A DNA stretch of 64,000 nt from Pohlia nutans (GCA_022496805.1 CM040091.1:12576336-12640335); one strand, 5' to 3'; shown: positions 35,440 to 47,752, counted from the first letter of the stretch. The notes: generated by a model from the letters alone, not told the origin. A program made the numbers and translations.

Positions 35440-36955
35440 ATGTCACATGTCATCTTGTGATTGGTTTCAAATAAAGTATGTATAATTTTGACAATGGACA
35501 TTTTATATAATTCTTAGTACAATCCTTGATTATCAATTTTAAAATGCCATAATATCTATATCCACAAGGCATAATTCTATTAGACATAAAGAGTTCAGTT
35601 TTTAAAATAACGGGGTTTTGATGTGCTATTAATTTTTTTTAATACATGTCTTATTTTGTTTTGCCTTATAACTTTTACTCTTCAAGTTATCATTAACTCA
35701 AATTACATGTTATAGTTTTGTTAACTATAAAAAAAAACACGTGGTTTTTGGCAATGATGGGTTGAAATATGCTACTGTTGCTTTTAATCCTTAATCCTTG
35801 AATGCTATTATATCTTGATTATGGACACCAAATGAAAATAAATGGCTCATGAGTGCAATCTCATTCAAGTGCGGATGATTTTAATTCAATACTTGTTAAA
35901 ACAAGCTTTAAGTCCTATGTCTTGTGTAACAACAGTTGAATTCAAAGTTGATCATTTGATAATTGTATAAGTGAAAATGAATAAAAGCATGTTTGGACTC
36001 TTCAAAGAGGAATATTTTTACAACGAAGAGATTTTAAAAAATAAATTGCATGATAGTAGTATGTTTCTATTGCATAAATGCTAAATTGCTATTTCCAGGC
36101 TCATATGTTCAAGGATTAAATAAGCATTTGGAGTAAAGGCATTTATATGTAGATTTTTCAACCTTTTCTGAGGAGTTGCAAAAAAGAATTGGAGTGAAGG
36201 ATTGGATCTTGCCATTTATGTGGTTGGATTTTCAAAAACCATTTTGGATTTTTTATTATCCATTTAAGAAATAAAACATATCAATATAAGTTATATATAT
36301 ATATATATATAATATTGGTATTAATGTCTAATTTTAATAAAAAAGAAAATTTCCAAAGGCTCAAAATGAAAAAATAAAATGTCTCTTTGAATATATTTTA
36401 AATAGCATAATTTAAACCAATCATATCAAAATTCATCTTAACCCCAAAAGGTTTAACCAACATACTTTGGATTAGTGGCATTTTCAATTCTTCCTAATCT
36501 TCTTTTCGCTTGTATTGGATTTAGCCATCAGTTGCTCCCTGATTTTTAATTTATTTTAAAAAAATTTAAAGTTTAAATTCCAGAAATGGCAAGGCGAAGG
36601 AAAAAAAAGGAAGACAAGATCAAAGAAGATTAGAAGAAAAAGAAGAAGGAAGACAAGAGGAAGACAAGAAAGAAAACAAGAAAAAAAGACAAGATAAAAT
36701 AATAAAAAAGAAAAAATAAAGACAAGGATAAAATAAAAGATAAAGATAAGAATAATAAATAAATAAAATAATTGTTTCTTTACAACGTAAATGATTGTAG
36801 AAAGACAAAAATAGTTGTTTTTAAGAGAATATTTGAAAAATAATTCTTAAAGCCAAATTTGCTCATGAAATGAGTGTGCTTGTCCAAGTGCAAAATTAGG
36901 GATTGGGTCTTTTAGATGTAAAAGGTCATTGTTTGGCACAATCAATCGTGGGTGA
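35440..36955. other. AT-rich region with simple repeats
   Basis: No gene seen. A (TA)n run occupies about 36290-36311, and a purine-rich stretch of AAGAAGGAAGACAAG-like words about 36592-36772. The latter produces spurious Phe/Leu/Ser-rich frames on the minus strand. Confidence 0.5.
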
Positions 36956-37640
36956 CTAAGAGCATGCACACCCCACACTTGTATCTGCTTTTCGTTCTCG
37001 AAATTGGATGTAATAGAGTTAACAAAAAAAATGCCTAAAAGTGGAAACTCACCTTCTACTCACCTTAAACTCATTTTGGATTCAGAAAGACTACAAAACT
37101 AGTCTAATATGGTGAGTTGGAAGATAATCTAAAGCAAAGCTTTGTACCACCGTCGAGTATGGAACTTGAGACCTCCCTAATGCTAAAAGAGAGTTCACAC
37201 AAGTTCCCTCAAACATAAAAGAACCGAGTAGAGGACTATTTATGAACAACGCTTGTCAGAATCTAATAATATTGGGATACAAACTCAGTGTAGAAGTTAC
37301 AAAACACAACTTTTGTTTTCATAATAACTCTATTATCTTTGAATTTAATGTTGATTTTGTAGGGTAGGCAAGAAATCCATGCCTTTTTGCCAAATATAGT
37401 GATGCTTTTATAATCCTTCTATAGCTAATTCAAAGAAGGGTTTGATATCCTAGACTAATGGGCAGTGATGATTTCCCATGTATAGTGATTGTTTATTGGT
37501 TCATGCACTATATAGAGGATGATTAATTATAGTGGTTGAAGGATGTGGAGAGGATGGCTTCTGACACCAAACATATGATCTTGAATGTGATTATTTTGTA
37601 GTGGGTTAAATTGAAAGGAGAAGGGTGCGCATGCTCTTAG
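36956..37640. mobile_element. MITE (CTAAGAGCATGC ends) with nested element
   Basis: The ends CTAAGAGCATGCACACC and GGTGCGCATGCTCTTAG are complementary with one mismatch. Inside, about 37010-37335 is bounded by ATAGAGTTA and TAACTCTAT and belongs to the family also seen at 55023-55347 and 56343-56680. Confidence 0.7.
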
Positions 37641-37979
37641 GTAAGCGGTACAGTTGTTCTCAATTTAAGCATTTCAACCTGCATGGAGCATTCAGTTTCA
37701 ATGATAAAAAATGCATCATATAAAACTTTGAGTTTAATAACCAAACTCAATTTTTAATTAATTTTTTCACAATGTATAATTGTTATAAATTTTCAAACTT
37801 AATATGCATAGACTACTATTGATGTTAGTAGGTGTACCAATAACTCTAGTCCAATCAGATTCCTAACTTGATATTCACAATTAATGCTTGTGATAACTAG
37901 ATTAGGAACTTCTAAAGATGAAAGATGTGCTTTTATAGGTGACCACAATTGGCACCTAACAGTTTTTGGTGCTTCTACC

Positions 37980-38302
37980 TTAACCCCTAAATGTCCTAGT
38001 GTCCACAAACTAAATCACAAATAGATTCAAAGCCTTGCAACTTTCTCATACAACCTTGGATGATTTTCATCCAAATCACCTTTGAAAACCTATTAAATTC
38101 TCTACCAATTACAATAAATCTCTTGTGATGGGGAGCTGTTGATAATATTGGAGAGGCCTCTAACTACAAGTATGTCAAATTTGTTGGGTAGATTTCATGC
38201 TTGCAATGGTCTTCTCATGTACATCTCAGCCATGCAATTATCATTCTACTTTTGAGGCTAGAATCTACTTCTGTTCAAAGGGTTGGTACGTTTAGGAGTT
38301 AA
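37980..38302. mobile_element. TTAA-flanked element, 323 bp
   Basis: It begins TTAACCCCTAAATGTCC and ends ACGTTTAGGAGTTAA. The interior matches the degenerate copy at 24551-24892. The next MITE begins six bases downstream. Confidence 0.8.
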
Positions 38303-38308
38303 TAAAAG

Positions 38309-38505
38309 CACTAGTAGCAGAACTGTTATTTTTCATTCCCCACTTTGTGGAAACAGTGAACAATGGCGGAATATTGTGCCTAGATTTCTGTCTTCTTGTG
38401 ACCAAAACCACTCACCAGCACCGACGCAACCCAAGTGCCTGGCGCGCTTTCATTCTTTTTTTCATTTATAGGAAGTGAAAACGACATGTGCATTTCCTAC
38501 TAGTG
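38309..38505. mobile_element. Palindromic MITE, CTAGTAG family (copy 2)
   Basis: The ends CACTAGTAGCAGAACTG and CATTTCCTACTAGTG match the other five copies. It lies between two TTAA elements. Confidence 0.8.
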
Positions 38506-38529
38506 TAACAAGGTTGTCAAATTGGGCAA

Positions 38530-39078
38530 TTAACCCTTTAACGTCCCGATTCAACACTTTTTTCAAAGATTTGTTATAAAATGGTTGATGATAAACGGAA
38601 ATGGAGTTGATGTACAAAACAAAGTTGCAAATGTCAATGTGTAGATAACATCCGTACGGTTGGATTCTTCATATTTATTATTAATATTTTAAAAGTAATT
38701 TTGCAAGGTTTTCTCTTGAAATTCAATTAAAAATCCAAAATTAACACAAAAAAATTAATTTTTTTTTTAATGAAATTAGAATGACATGCACTACGAGATG
38801 GTATGGTTTCCATTATTTGATTCTACTTACTATGGAAAATCATATTTAAGGTCTTTCTTTTTGAACTAAGATTGAAACTTGACATTAATCACTTTTGTAA
38901 TTTTTCAAAAATTCACATTATCTTATTTGGAATATCCATACTGTACAAATGGTATTCAACTAGCACAAGAATGAAAAAATAAATAAAATGGATGAAAAAC
39001 ATCCGGTACCTACAGAAATCGAGCTGCTCAAATTCATCCGGCATCCAGATTCTGGACGCCGGCGCGCTAAAGGGTTAA
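38530..39078. mobile_element. TTAA-flanked element, 549 bp, abutting a stop codon
   Basis: It begins TTAACCCTTTAACGTCC and ends GCGCGCTAAAGGGTTAA. The right half is shared with about 45120-45372. Its right TTAA contains the TAA stop of the minus-strand gene that ends at 39075. Confidence 0.8.
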
Positions 39079-41245
39079 GTTTGGTCCGTCGGGTGCCGTG
39101 AAAGGTACTCAAGGAGCTTTGACACCACCCAATACCTTGTGGAGCCAATGGGCAAATGTGCTCTGGTATGAGCCAGTTTCTGCATAAACAGCCTCCTGGT
39201 TTGGACAGTTTGGGGATCGGAGGGTTTCAAGAGCAAGTCGAGAACATCTCTCGGCTGGGGACGCTCCAGGATCTGGAGCTTCTCAAGCTGGGCCTGCAAT
39301 GCATTCCGCACTGGCTTACTCCGAGCATTCTCAATGCACCACTTGAGAATGCCCTCGGCACTGGAGAATGCGTGCTTCCAGCAATTCACAGTCAGCCAGT
39401 CGTAGAACGGATCGTCGGTGGACAAAAGCCTCAGCATCTGTGCCAAAGTCCATCTCTCCTCGCCCTTGCCTAACCTGTTCAAATAAAAGGAATTCCATCA
39501 TTATTAATTTAATCAAAATTGATTAAAAGATTTAACCCCTAAACGTCTAAACGTGCCGTGGCGACCAATAGAATACGGTGTATTTTGGTTGTATTTGGAA
39601 TGTATCCCCACCTTTAATGGGTTTGGGTGCAGAAGAGAAGTTGAAATTTACATCAATGCGGTTCTAATGAGTTATGAAGATCCCAATTTAGAGTTTCTTG
39701 TTGGTAGCAAATCTCAATCATACGACAACGTATATACCATCTCCATGGGACGTTTAAGGGTTAAATTAGAATATTCTTGAAATATTAATACTCATTAGAG
39801 TTAACCGAAAAGAGGGACAAATTCATGTTAATATGTACAAGGTGAATAGAAGGTGAGTAAAGGGTAGCCGAGTTGACTGACACGATTGTCAGAATATCCC
39901 AAATAGAATACATGTTGAACTAGTTTTGCCATCAAAAAGACTGCAAAACTAGTTCTAAGAGGAACTTGGTGTCAAATGCATGCATTCACTACACTAAATA
40001 GGTAGATTAGTGTTAGTTACACTAATTTACATAAACATGTTGTAAGTTTTTACTGTTGACCAATTTTTTTACCCTCTATATTGGTCAAGATGGCGATCTT
40101 TCAATAGTATTGGAATCAATGTCTTTGGTAATTCTTTTTGTCGAGAGTATAAATCTATAATATTTTCAAATCTTATAATTATCTAACACTAATCTACCTA
40201 TTTAGTGTAACTAACATGCTTCTTTCTTGGCCATTCACCAAGAAAAGTGGAGTTTTCAATATGAGTTTTCATTTTTAGCTACACTCCTAAAGAGCACACA
40301 CGAAATTTTGGGGGGTCAAAACCGAGGTTTTGGTTTCCGATAACTCAATTATAAGGTGGTTACCCCATTCCCAACTGGCTCCTTTTACCAACAGGTAGGG
40401 GCATTATCCAGAAGCACTGCTCCAACGGTGTTGGTTGTAGCATGAGTTATAGTTGGTAATGGGTTCTCTCTTGTTGGTTCTAGTATGTGTAAGTGTGGTT
40501 ATGGGTTCGTTGTTGTTGGTTCAAGCATCTTTAGTGTGTGCAATACAAAGCTTCTTTAAACAGAAAGAGGTGTACCTATATGACGTGAATGGGATGCGTC
40601 ATACTTCAACTTTGAAAATTTGTAACTAATTCATTCTTCACCCAAAAATTATGTTTCAACTTGCGTTGGAATCTAATTCTTCTTGCCTATGTCTAAAAAA
40701 TAATAATACTAAATAACTTCAGTGCCTCCTATCTGTATTTCTTATTCAGTTGGGAATGGGGTAACCACCTTAGTAAGAATAACTTTTATTCTTTGTGGGG
40801 TTTTTAAATACCTAAAAAAAATGCACAGAATGACTTCCCGCGGGGCTAACCTGATGTTGCCCGTGGCAAATCGGATACTGGACTCATCGATCTGCTTGAG
40901 GTCGTGAGGGTCAAGCAAACCCACGACGTTCACGAGGGCGATGCCGGCATCGTTCTTCCCCGGTGCCGATTCTCCCCCCTTCTCTGCCTTGATCCATTTG
41001 CTGTCGGAGTACTGAAGAAGGATGTAGTCGTGTTTTAGAACTAGCCCGTGTGTGTTCTGGAAAAGGCTTGTGATGTAATTGGCCCCTCCGAATTCTAGCG
41101 GTTGCTCCATCAGCAACAAATTCAACTCTTGGAGCTCCACCTGGTCCCCCAAATCTTCCAAGTCTGGCTCAATAAATACTCCCCCTGCAGCATGCAGAGA
41201 TCCTGGGTTTGAGCTCCTGGATGACATCGCTGCATGCATGCCCAA
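39075..41245 (-). CDS. Unknown two-exon protein, about 263 residues
   Basis: Exon 1 (41245-40851) ends ATTTGCCACGGGCAACATCAG before a GTTAGC donor, and exon 2 (39474-39075) follows a TTTGAACAG acceptor. The split codon AG|G joins GNIR to LGKGEERWTLAQML in frame. The start at 41245 is the first Met; MSSRSS six codons later is an alternative, and an upstream exon is possible. The protein is soluble, Leu-rich and helical in its C-terminal half (residues about 133-263), with Trp-containing blocks DPFYDWLTVNCWKHAF and GILKWCIENARSK. The N-terminal half has FIEPDLEDLGDQVELQELNL and YILLQYSDSKWIK. No known catalytic motif is visible and I do not recognise the family. The intron of about 1.38 kb is mostly made of three MITEs. 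Confidence 0.7.
39532..39764. mobile_element. 233-bp TTAA MITE, intronic
   Basis: It begins TTAACCCCTAAACG and ends CGTTTAAGGGTTAA. Near-identical to 26320-26552 over its full length. Located in the intron of the minus-strand gene at 39075-41245. Confidence 0.9.
39989..40211. mobile_element. MITE with CTAAATAGGTAGATTAGTGT ends (copy 1), intronic
   Basis: The ends ACTAAATAGGTAGATTAGTG and CACTAATCTACCTATTTAGT are exact inverted repeats. Other copies are at 51409 and 51809. The length is about 222 bp in all three. Confidence 0.85.
40351..40772. mobile_element. MITE (TAAGGTGGTTACCCC ends), uninterrupted, intronic
   Basis: The ends ATAAGGTGGTTACCCCATTC and GAATGGGGTAACCACCTTA are inverted repeats. 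It is the inverse copy of 26064-26711 without the 233-bp insertion. Its right end is about 80 bases from the splice donor of the host gene. Confidence 0.85.
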
Positions 41246-42252
41246 GTGATCTCACAAAATTAAGTGCACAAGTTAGAATAAATTAAATGCGTACACGTGG
41301 ATGTTCACCACACACCACACAGGTGATTAACACTTTCATTAAGAGAGGTATTTATCTCCTACATTAACATGCTTAACTTGTTGTACCTAAATTACTGTTA
41401 CTAACCACTACGTATCCACTACACTTAAGGAGTGTACTATTCTAACTATCTGACTACTTGTTACTTAGCTGTAACTTCCCATCTAGTGTGAGACAGGTGT
41501 GTTCCAACAATGGACTCAGAAGCTTAGTGAGAACTTTGCAACTGAAGGCCCATTTCAAAACGCTATTTGGAGACAAGTTTCGAAACGCTATTTTGAAACA
41601 TTTCGAAATGTACCGAGTGACATGAAAAGCTGGAAGGTGTCATTTGGTCATGTGCACTTCAAAATTTTAACACTCTGGATTGAACAAATTTGGCAATGTA
41701 ACACAATTATTGTTGCAGGGTGTGCTTAAACGAATTTGAAACAATCAAACGTAGTATGCACACGACAATGACGTTATTCAATCAAGAAGAAACAGGCAAA
41801 AGAAAGTATCTATGTCGGCAGTTAGAATATCTACGACTGGGCATTCGTAAGGCCGGCCGAAGATCAGTGGCTGCAGGAATTCGACAGTATCAAATGATCA
41901 AGTGGTAGTACATGTTTGTAACAATGGCGTGTTTCAGAGCACCATAATGCTTCTAAAAAACTAAGACTGAACAAAACTGTAAGGCGACTGAATAAAACTG
42001 TACTACTGAATTTAACGAATATATACTGTATACAGCATGGCGATCGATGTTTGTATGATACCACTACAACCGGGCGATTCTAAAGGCAATGAAATTGTAA
42101 AATAATGAATCTGAAGCAGGTCTTGCTATCCCCTAATCGACAATCCGCCAAATAATGAATCAGCTGGCAAGCGAGGTTGCACTTCATCGATGAAATGCCA
42201 AGCCCGCATGCAAGTGTGCATGGTGGAACTTCTGTAGCACTGGAAGCTTTGG
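41246..42252. other. Upstream region of the 39-41 kb gene
   Basis: It probably contains the promoter or 5' untranslated region of the minus-strand gene. I see no defined TATA element I can defend. The plus-strand frames at 41499-41908 have no domain. Confidence 0.35.
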
Positions 42253-42494
42253 AGAGTTTAGCCCCCGGGGCTAAACTGGCTTGGGGGGGCTAAACCACCT
42301 CAGTTTAGCCCCGGTTAAACCCGAATCTTCCATGTTAGCCCCGGCTAATTTGTGTTTTAGCCCCGGCTAATGGTACAAAAAGGGGGCTAAAATGGGGGCT
42401 AATGGTACAAAAATTTAGCCCCCCCCCATTTTTCAATTAGTGCTAAGGGGGGCTAAAGAGGGGGCTAAACCACCCCAGTTTAGCCCCGGCTAAA
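42253..42494. mobile_element. GC-rich element built of TTAGCCCC/GGGGCTAA words
   Basis: About a dozen copies of TTAGCCCC or GGGGCTAA lie in both orientations, bounded by TTTAGCCCC near 42257 and GGGGCTAAACC near 42476. The density of complementary words predicts many alternative hairpins. The pattern resembles a non-autonomous DNA transposon, but the family is uncertain. Confidence 0.55.
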
Positions 42495-42797
42495 CCAGTC
42501 AAAGTTCCCAGTGTAGATCTTGAATATATATGTGTGACCGACCGTCAGAACTCTGAAAGTTAACTGAGACCTCGGCATCCGATCGAGTGCAGGAGTTACG
42601 TAAGGGAGTGATAATGAAATTCCCACATGGGATTTTATATGGGAAGTGGGACAAAATTCCCACAATTGTAACTTTCTTGGGATGATTTTTAGTGTATTTT
42701 TGGTCTGGGAAAGTTATAATATTTGGTCTTGGGAAGTTACAATCCTTTCCCATATCAAAATCTTGTTTTTATCTCCCTGTGTACGTTGCAACTAGTT

Positions 42798-43030
42798 TTA
42801 ACTCTTAAACGTCCCATGGGGATAGTATATACGTTGTCGTATAATTGAGATTTGCTACCAATAAGAAATTCTAAATTGGGATCTTAATAGCTCACTAGAA
42901 CCGCATTGATTTAAATTTCAACCTCTTTTTTGAACTCAAACCCATTAAAGGTGTGGATCCATTCCAAATACAACCAAAATACACCATATTCTACTGGTTG
43001 CCACGGCACATTCACACGTTTAGGGGTTAA
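42798..43030. mobile_element. 233-bp TTAA MITE, inverse orientation
   Basis: It begins TTAACTCTTAAACGTCCCAT and ends CACGTTTAGGGGTTAA. Full-length inverse match to 26320-26552 and 39532-39764. Confidence 0.9.
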
Positions 43031-43494
43031 TTTCTACATCAAAGTTTGCATGCATTTGTGCGTAGAAGCATCAAAGCTTCTCGATCTGTAGTCTTGCAGA
43101 CAGCCATTGGAAAGCGTCTAACTTGAACTATTCAAGCTCCGACACGTTGTACAGACTATTGACATGATTCCTCGGTTCCAACGAACTGTACAATCAAAAG
43201 TTCTCTGCATCTCAAATGCTGGAGAACCCGGACTGACTGAGTCTGTCGGACCTATGCAATTTGATTGATTACTCAGCTTCCCAAGATTGTAAGTAAAGAA
43301 ATCTGACAATTTCCCAGCATCTTCAAGGAGAAGGCGTTGCTTTTTCAGTAGGTAGGTGAGTCAAACACAGCTACTTTGCAGTCACTGCCCAGGCGCTCAA
43401 GACTTGGTGAGTGCGATTTATCACCTAGGACAAGTATGTACAATTGCAATGAGCTCTGACACTATTATGAGTGAGAAGTGACGCCTTTGCAACC

Positions 43495-43744
43495 CGGGGA
43501 GGTCACTTCCAAATATTACGTAACAACGTGCGAACAAAGATAGGGTCCAAATAAATCTTTGAAGATAATTTTTATAAATGATTTACATTAATATAGGATG
43601 TTCACAATTCATTACAAGAATAAAAATGAGAATATTCTTAAAATATTACTAATTATAGTAAAAATTATTTTTAAATTTTAGGGTGCTTTTAAATACCCTT
43701 TGTTCACATGTGATACTCAAATGATACAAAGAGTGACCTCCCCG
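43495..43744. mobile_element. MITE (CGGGGAGGTCACTT ends), about 250 bp
   Basis: The ends CGGGGAGGTCACTT and GAGTGACCTCCCCG are inverted repeats with one difference. The inner sequence is shared with 18098-18325. Confidence 0.8.
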
Positions 43745-44179
43745 AGCTTTGCAAGTAATGATCACACGATGACAAGGGTATGGGGTTTAATATGTCAAAC
43801 GACTGTACCCTTAGAGCATGCCCAACAACAACAATTTCCTTGACCCAACATCAAGATAAAGGGTAGTTGCTCCCTTATTCACCACAACAACAGTGACGCC
43901 AATCCCAAGATGATGATCAATGCCATTAAATTTGATTTCTCCACGCCAAATTCTACTGTCTTGGTCGGTGCATTTTTTCTTGCACTAAACGTAATTGAGA
44001 GTTGTGGGAAACTCAAAAGTCAGCAATTGATTGACAACATGATCGGCTGCAATTTACAATGCTCTGACAATAGGGAATAAGGTGTTGGCTACAACAAAAT
44101 GTTGGATGCTATTGGGACAAGCATGCAGACCCCTCTACTATGCTTATGTTCCCCAATTTAAAATGGTATTGTACCACTA

Positions 44180-44323
44180 CTAGAAAATTCAATTGTTCTG
44201 TTGATTCGATCGCATTGATCAGGCCGACACTTTTCTGTTGGTTTGGTTGCATTTTTGTTTAAATCAACAGAAAAGTATCCCTGATGAACGCGACCAAATC
44301 AACAAAACAATTGGATTTTCTAG
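44180..44323. mobile_element. Hairpin MITE, about 144 bp
   Basis: The left arm CTAGAAAATTCAATTGTTCT pairs with the right arm CAAAACAATTGGATTTTCTAG over about 40 bases with some mismatches. Confidence 0.75.
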
Positions 44324-45119
44324 AAGCCCGAATAGGAATAAAATTGAAATCAAATTTACTCTAAGTCCTTCCATTCTATGTGAGCTTTCATTTCAAAAGA
44401 AAAGTAATTTAAGATTTTGAGTTATAAAATTCGCACTAAATCCATTCTTTGGGGGTGACATACAAATGAAAGTTGTAGATAATGACTTTTTCACAACATC
44501 TATATAATTATATTAAGTGATAGTGTCAAAATATGTTTAAATTATATTTTAAAAGAGATTCTTGTTTTATTTATATGAGAAATACAAAAGTACTCATTAT
44601 TTTTTGAATTTTGGAATGATTGGCCAAAGGTGCATAATGTACAACATTGAATCATCTTTGGCATAATTTTCAACCTGTAAAATTATCTTTTGATTGTTGG
44701 CAACGAGATCTCAAGACACCTCTATCAGACTATAATAATTTCAAACAAACAACTTCACCACTATTCTATTGAAAGATAACGGTTTCTAACAATCATATTG
44801 GATTATAAGATGAGTCAGAGTATTAAAATTGTAATTTTAGTGAATTTTCAAAAAAATCCGTGTAATTTCATTTGAAACATATAGGCATTTTATTTCAAAT
44901 TCAAATGTACAGATGTCTTTTAATAAGGATGTCTTACATACACTCTTTAGAGTTGAAGGTCTGAAAAGTTAACAGAGCCTCATTTTATAATACATTTAGG
45001 TGTTTCCAAAACTCTTTAGACACTTAGGGGTTAATTTGGCAACTGTAGGGACAATAATACATTTTGGAATCCTAAATAAGGTAGTCTAGACCGTAGAGGG
45101 CTCATACTAAACCAACCAT

Positions 45120-45372
45120 CTACCAATTTATTTTGGAAAATCATTTTTAAGGTCTTCCTTTTAGAACTAAGAATGAAACTTGACATAATTGTTTTTACTC
45201 ATTTAAACAAAAATCATAATACCTTATTTTGAAGATCCATATCCCACAAATGCCAATAGTCAACTAGTACAATAATCAAGAGAAATTTGGATGGATGAAA
45301 AATGTAACTAAATGCAATTAAGAAGAAGCGTTTATAGTCCAGAAATTGGACGCATGTGCGTCCAATGGTTAA
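45120..45372. mobile_element. Partial TTAA-type element (right half)
   Basis: Shares AAGGTCTT, GAACTAAGA, GAAACTTGACAT, CAACTAG and GGATGAAAAA in order with the right half of 38530-39078 and ends CAATGGTTAA. I could not place its left end with confidence. A separate right-type end, ACACTTAGGGGTTAA, is at about 45020-45034. Confidence 0.55.
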
Positions 45373-45476
45373 ACCCGAGATTCAAAAATAATATAAAAAC
45401 ACGGACGTTTTATAGCACGTTTATGTTTCAATACTTTTTTTCCCATAGATTATCAAATTAATATGTTAAAGTTTTG

Positions 45477-47752
45477 ATTGTACAGTGGGCTACCAATCAA
45501 AATGTCGTTTTCGAAATCGCAGTGAGAAAAATTTCAAGATTGCCAACTTTGAAAGCCTCCCGAGAGCTCAAAAATTGGTATTTTCCCACGAAAGTTTTAC
45601 CAAAGCATTACCTTTAAGTTAATTATATGCATACCAAATTTCAAGGCCAAAAGATGCACCGGAAAAAAGTTATTGAAAATCTACCAACATTGGTAGCTGT
45701 GGAAAAGTTTTCACTGCTGCCAACTTTGACAGCCTCCCAAAGTTTGAATTAGTTTTTTTTTGCCATGAAATTTTTGAAACAAAAACCTCTTTATGTTAAT
45801 AACATATGGTAAAAATTTCAAGGTCAAAAACTTAATACAAAAAAAGATATTAACAATCTACCAACATGTGTTGTTGCGGGAAAAAACGGGGGAAAACCAT
45901 TTCATTGCTACCAACTTTGACACCCTCCCAACGGTTGAGAAATTGTCTATTCACCATGAGATTTTTGGCACACCATGATCTTCATGATAACAACATTCAC
46001 GCCAAATTTCAAGGCCAAAAGATTCACCAAAAAAACGTTATTCAAAATCTACCAACATTGGTAGCTGCTGTGGAAAGTATTTCACTGCTGCCAACTTTGA
46101 CAGCCTCTCAAAGATTGAATTATTTTTTGTTTGCCATGAAATTCTTGAAACAAAAACTCTTTATGTCAATAACATATGGTAAAACTTTCAAGGCCAAGAA
46201 ATTAATACCAAAAAAGATATTAACAATCTACCAACATGTGTAGTTGTGGGAAACAATGGGGGAAAACCATTTCATTGCTACTGACTCTGACACCCTTCCA
46301 ACGGTTGAGAAATTGTCTATTCACCATGAAATTTTTGGCACAACATTCTCTTTATGATAACAACATTCATGCCCAATTTCAAGGTCAAAATATTTATACC
46401 AAAAAAATTGTTTACAATCTACCAACGTGTGTAGTTGTGAGATACTTTTTATTAAAGACATTGAAATTGTTGAAGTATGTCAGATAATCATGCTTCTAAA
46501 TTGAAATTCTCTAGATGATGCAATCTCTTATCATAAATGCTTCTCAAAAAAATCAAGGATAGCCAAATTTAGTTGTGTGCACTTGTCACATCTCAAAGAC
46601 TCCACTTGTTTAAAAATTGGAGACCATACATGCATGAAGAAGCTTTCTTTTACTCAGTATATGAGTGAGTGAGGCTGTGAGTGAGGCTTTTTCCTCAATG
46701 AGTGAGGGTGTGAGGCAGGATGATGGCAGGATGATGGTATGTGAGTTTTTCTTTGTGAGGCAGGATGATGGTATGTGAGATTTTTTTGTGACGCAGGAGG
46801 ATGGTATGTGAGTTTTCTTTTGTGAGGGAGGATGATGGTATGTGAGATTTTTTTGTAAGGCAAGATGATGGCACGATGATGGCAAGATGATGCCAAAAAT
46901 TTCATGGTGAATAGACAATTTCTCAACCGTTGGAAGGGTGTCAAAGTTGGTAGCAATGAAATGGTTTTCCCCATTGTTTCCCACAACTACACATGTTGGT
47001 AGATTGTTAATATCTTTTTCGTATTAATTTTTTGACCTTGAAATTTTTACTATATGTTATTGACATAAAGAGGTTTTTGTTCCAAGAATTTCATGGCAAA
47101 AAAAAAAAATTCAATCTTTGAGAGGCTGTCAAAGTTGGCAGCAGTGAAATACTTTCCACAGCAGCTACCAATGTTGGTAGATTTTGAATAACGTTTTTTT
47201 GGTGAATCTTTTGGCCTTGAAATTTGGCGTGAATGTTGTTATCATGAAGATCATGGTGTGCCAAAAATCTCATGGTGAATAGACAATTTCTCAACCGTTG
47301 GGAGGGTGTCAAAGTTGGTAGCAATGAAATGGTTTTCCCCCGTTTTTTCCCGCAACAACACATGTTGGTAGATTGTTAATATCTTTTTTTGTATTAAGTT
47401 TTTGACCTTGAAATTTTTACCATATGTTATTAACATAAAGAGGTTTTTGTTTCAAAAATTTCATGGCAAAAAAAAACTAATTCAAACTTTGGGAGGCTGT
47501 CAAAGTTGGCAGCAGTGAAAACTTTTCCACAGCTACCAATGTTGGTAGATTTTCAATAACTTTTTTCCGGTGCATCTTTTGGCCTTGAAATTTGGTATGC
47601 ATATAATTAACTTAAAGGTAATGCTTTGGTAAAACTTTCGTGGGAAAATACCAATTTTTGAGCTCTCGGGAGGCTTTCAAAGTTGGCAATCTTGAAATTT
47701 TTCTCACTGCGATTTCGAAAACAACATTTTGATTGGTAGCCCACTGTACAAT
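45477..47752. mobile_element. 2.3 kb foldback element: two arms of about 860 bp
   Basis: The left arm (45477-46340) and right arm (46891-47752) are near-perfect reverse complements, from ATTGTACAGTGGGCTACCAA to its mirror at 47752, and from ATTTTTGGCA at 46340 to TGCCAAAAAT at 46891. Each arm holds diverged tandem units of about 180 bases (shared words CTACCAACATG, TTTCATTGCTACC, CCATGA(A/G)ATTT). The 550-base loop carries an array of GGATGATGGTATGTGAG units. The ORFs in both arms mirror each other and are a by-product of the palindrome. No transposase. A transcript would fold into one long double-stranded RNA. Confidence 0.85.
46680..46895. repeat. Tandem GATGATGGTATGTGAG-type array
   Basis: Units of roughly 45-55 bases containing GATGATGGTATGTGAG(T/A)TTTT and (G/C)AGG repeat about four times, then decay into short GATGATGGCA repeats. 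The array occupies the loop of the foldback element. Confidence 0.75.

Noticed and set aside
36620..36808. Hydrophobic minus-strand ORF resembling a membrane protein
   Set aside because: Produced by the purine-rich low-complexity stretch.
45866..47363. Mirror-image ORFs (MCCCGKKRGKTISLL...) on both strands
   Set aside because: They arise from the two arms of the palindrome and its tandem units; no domain and no start or splice context.
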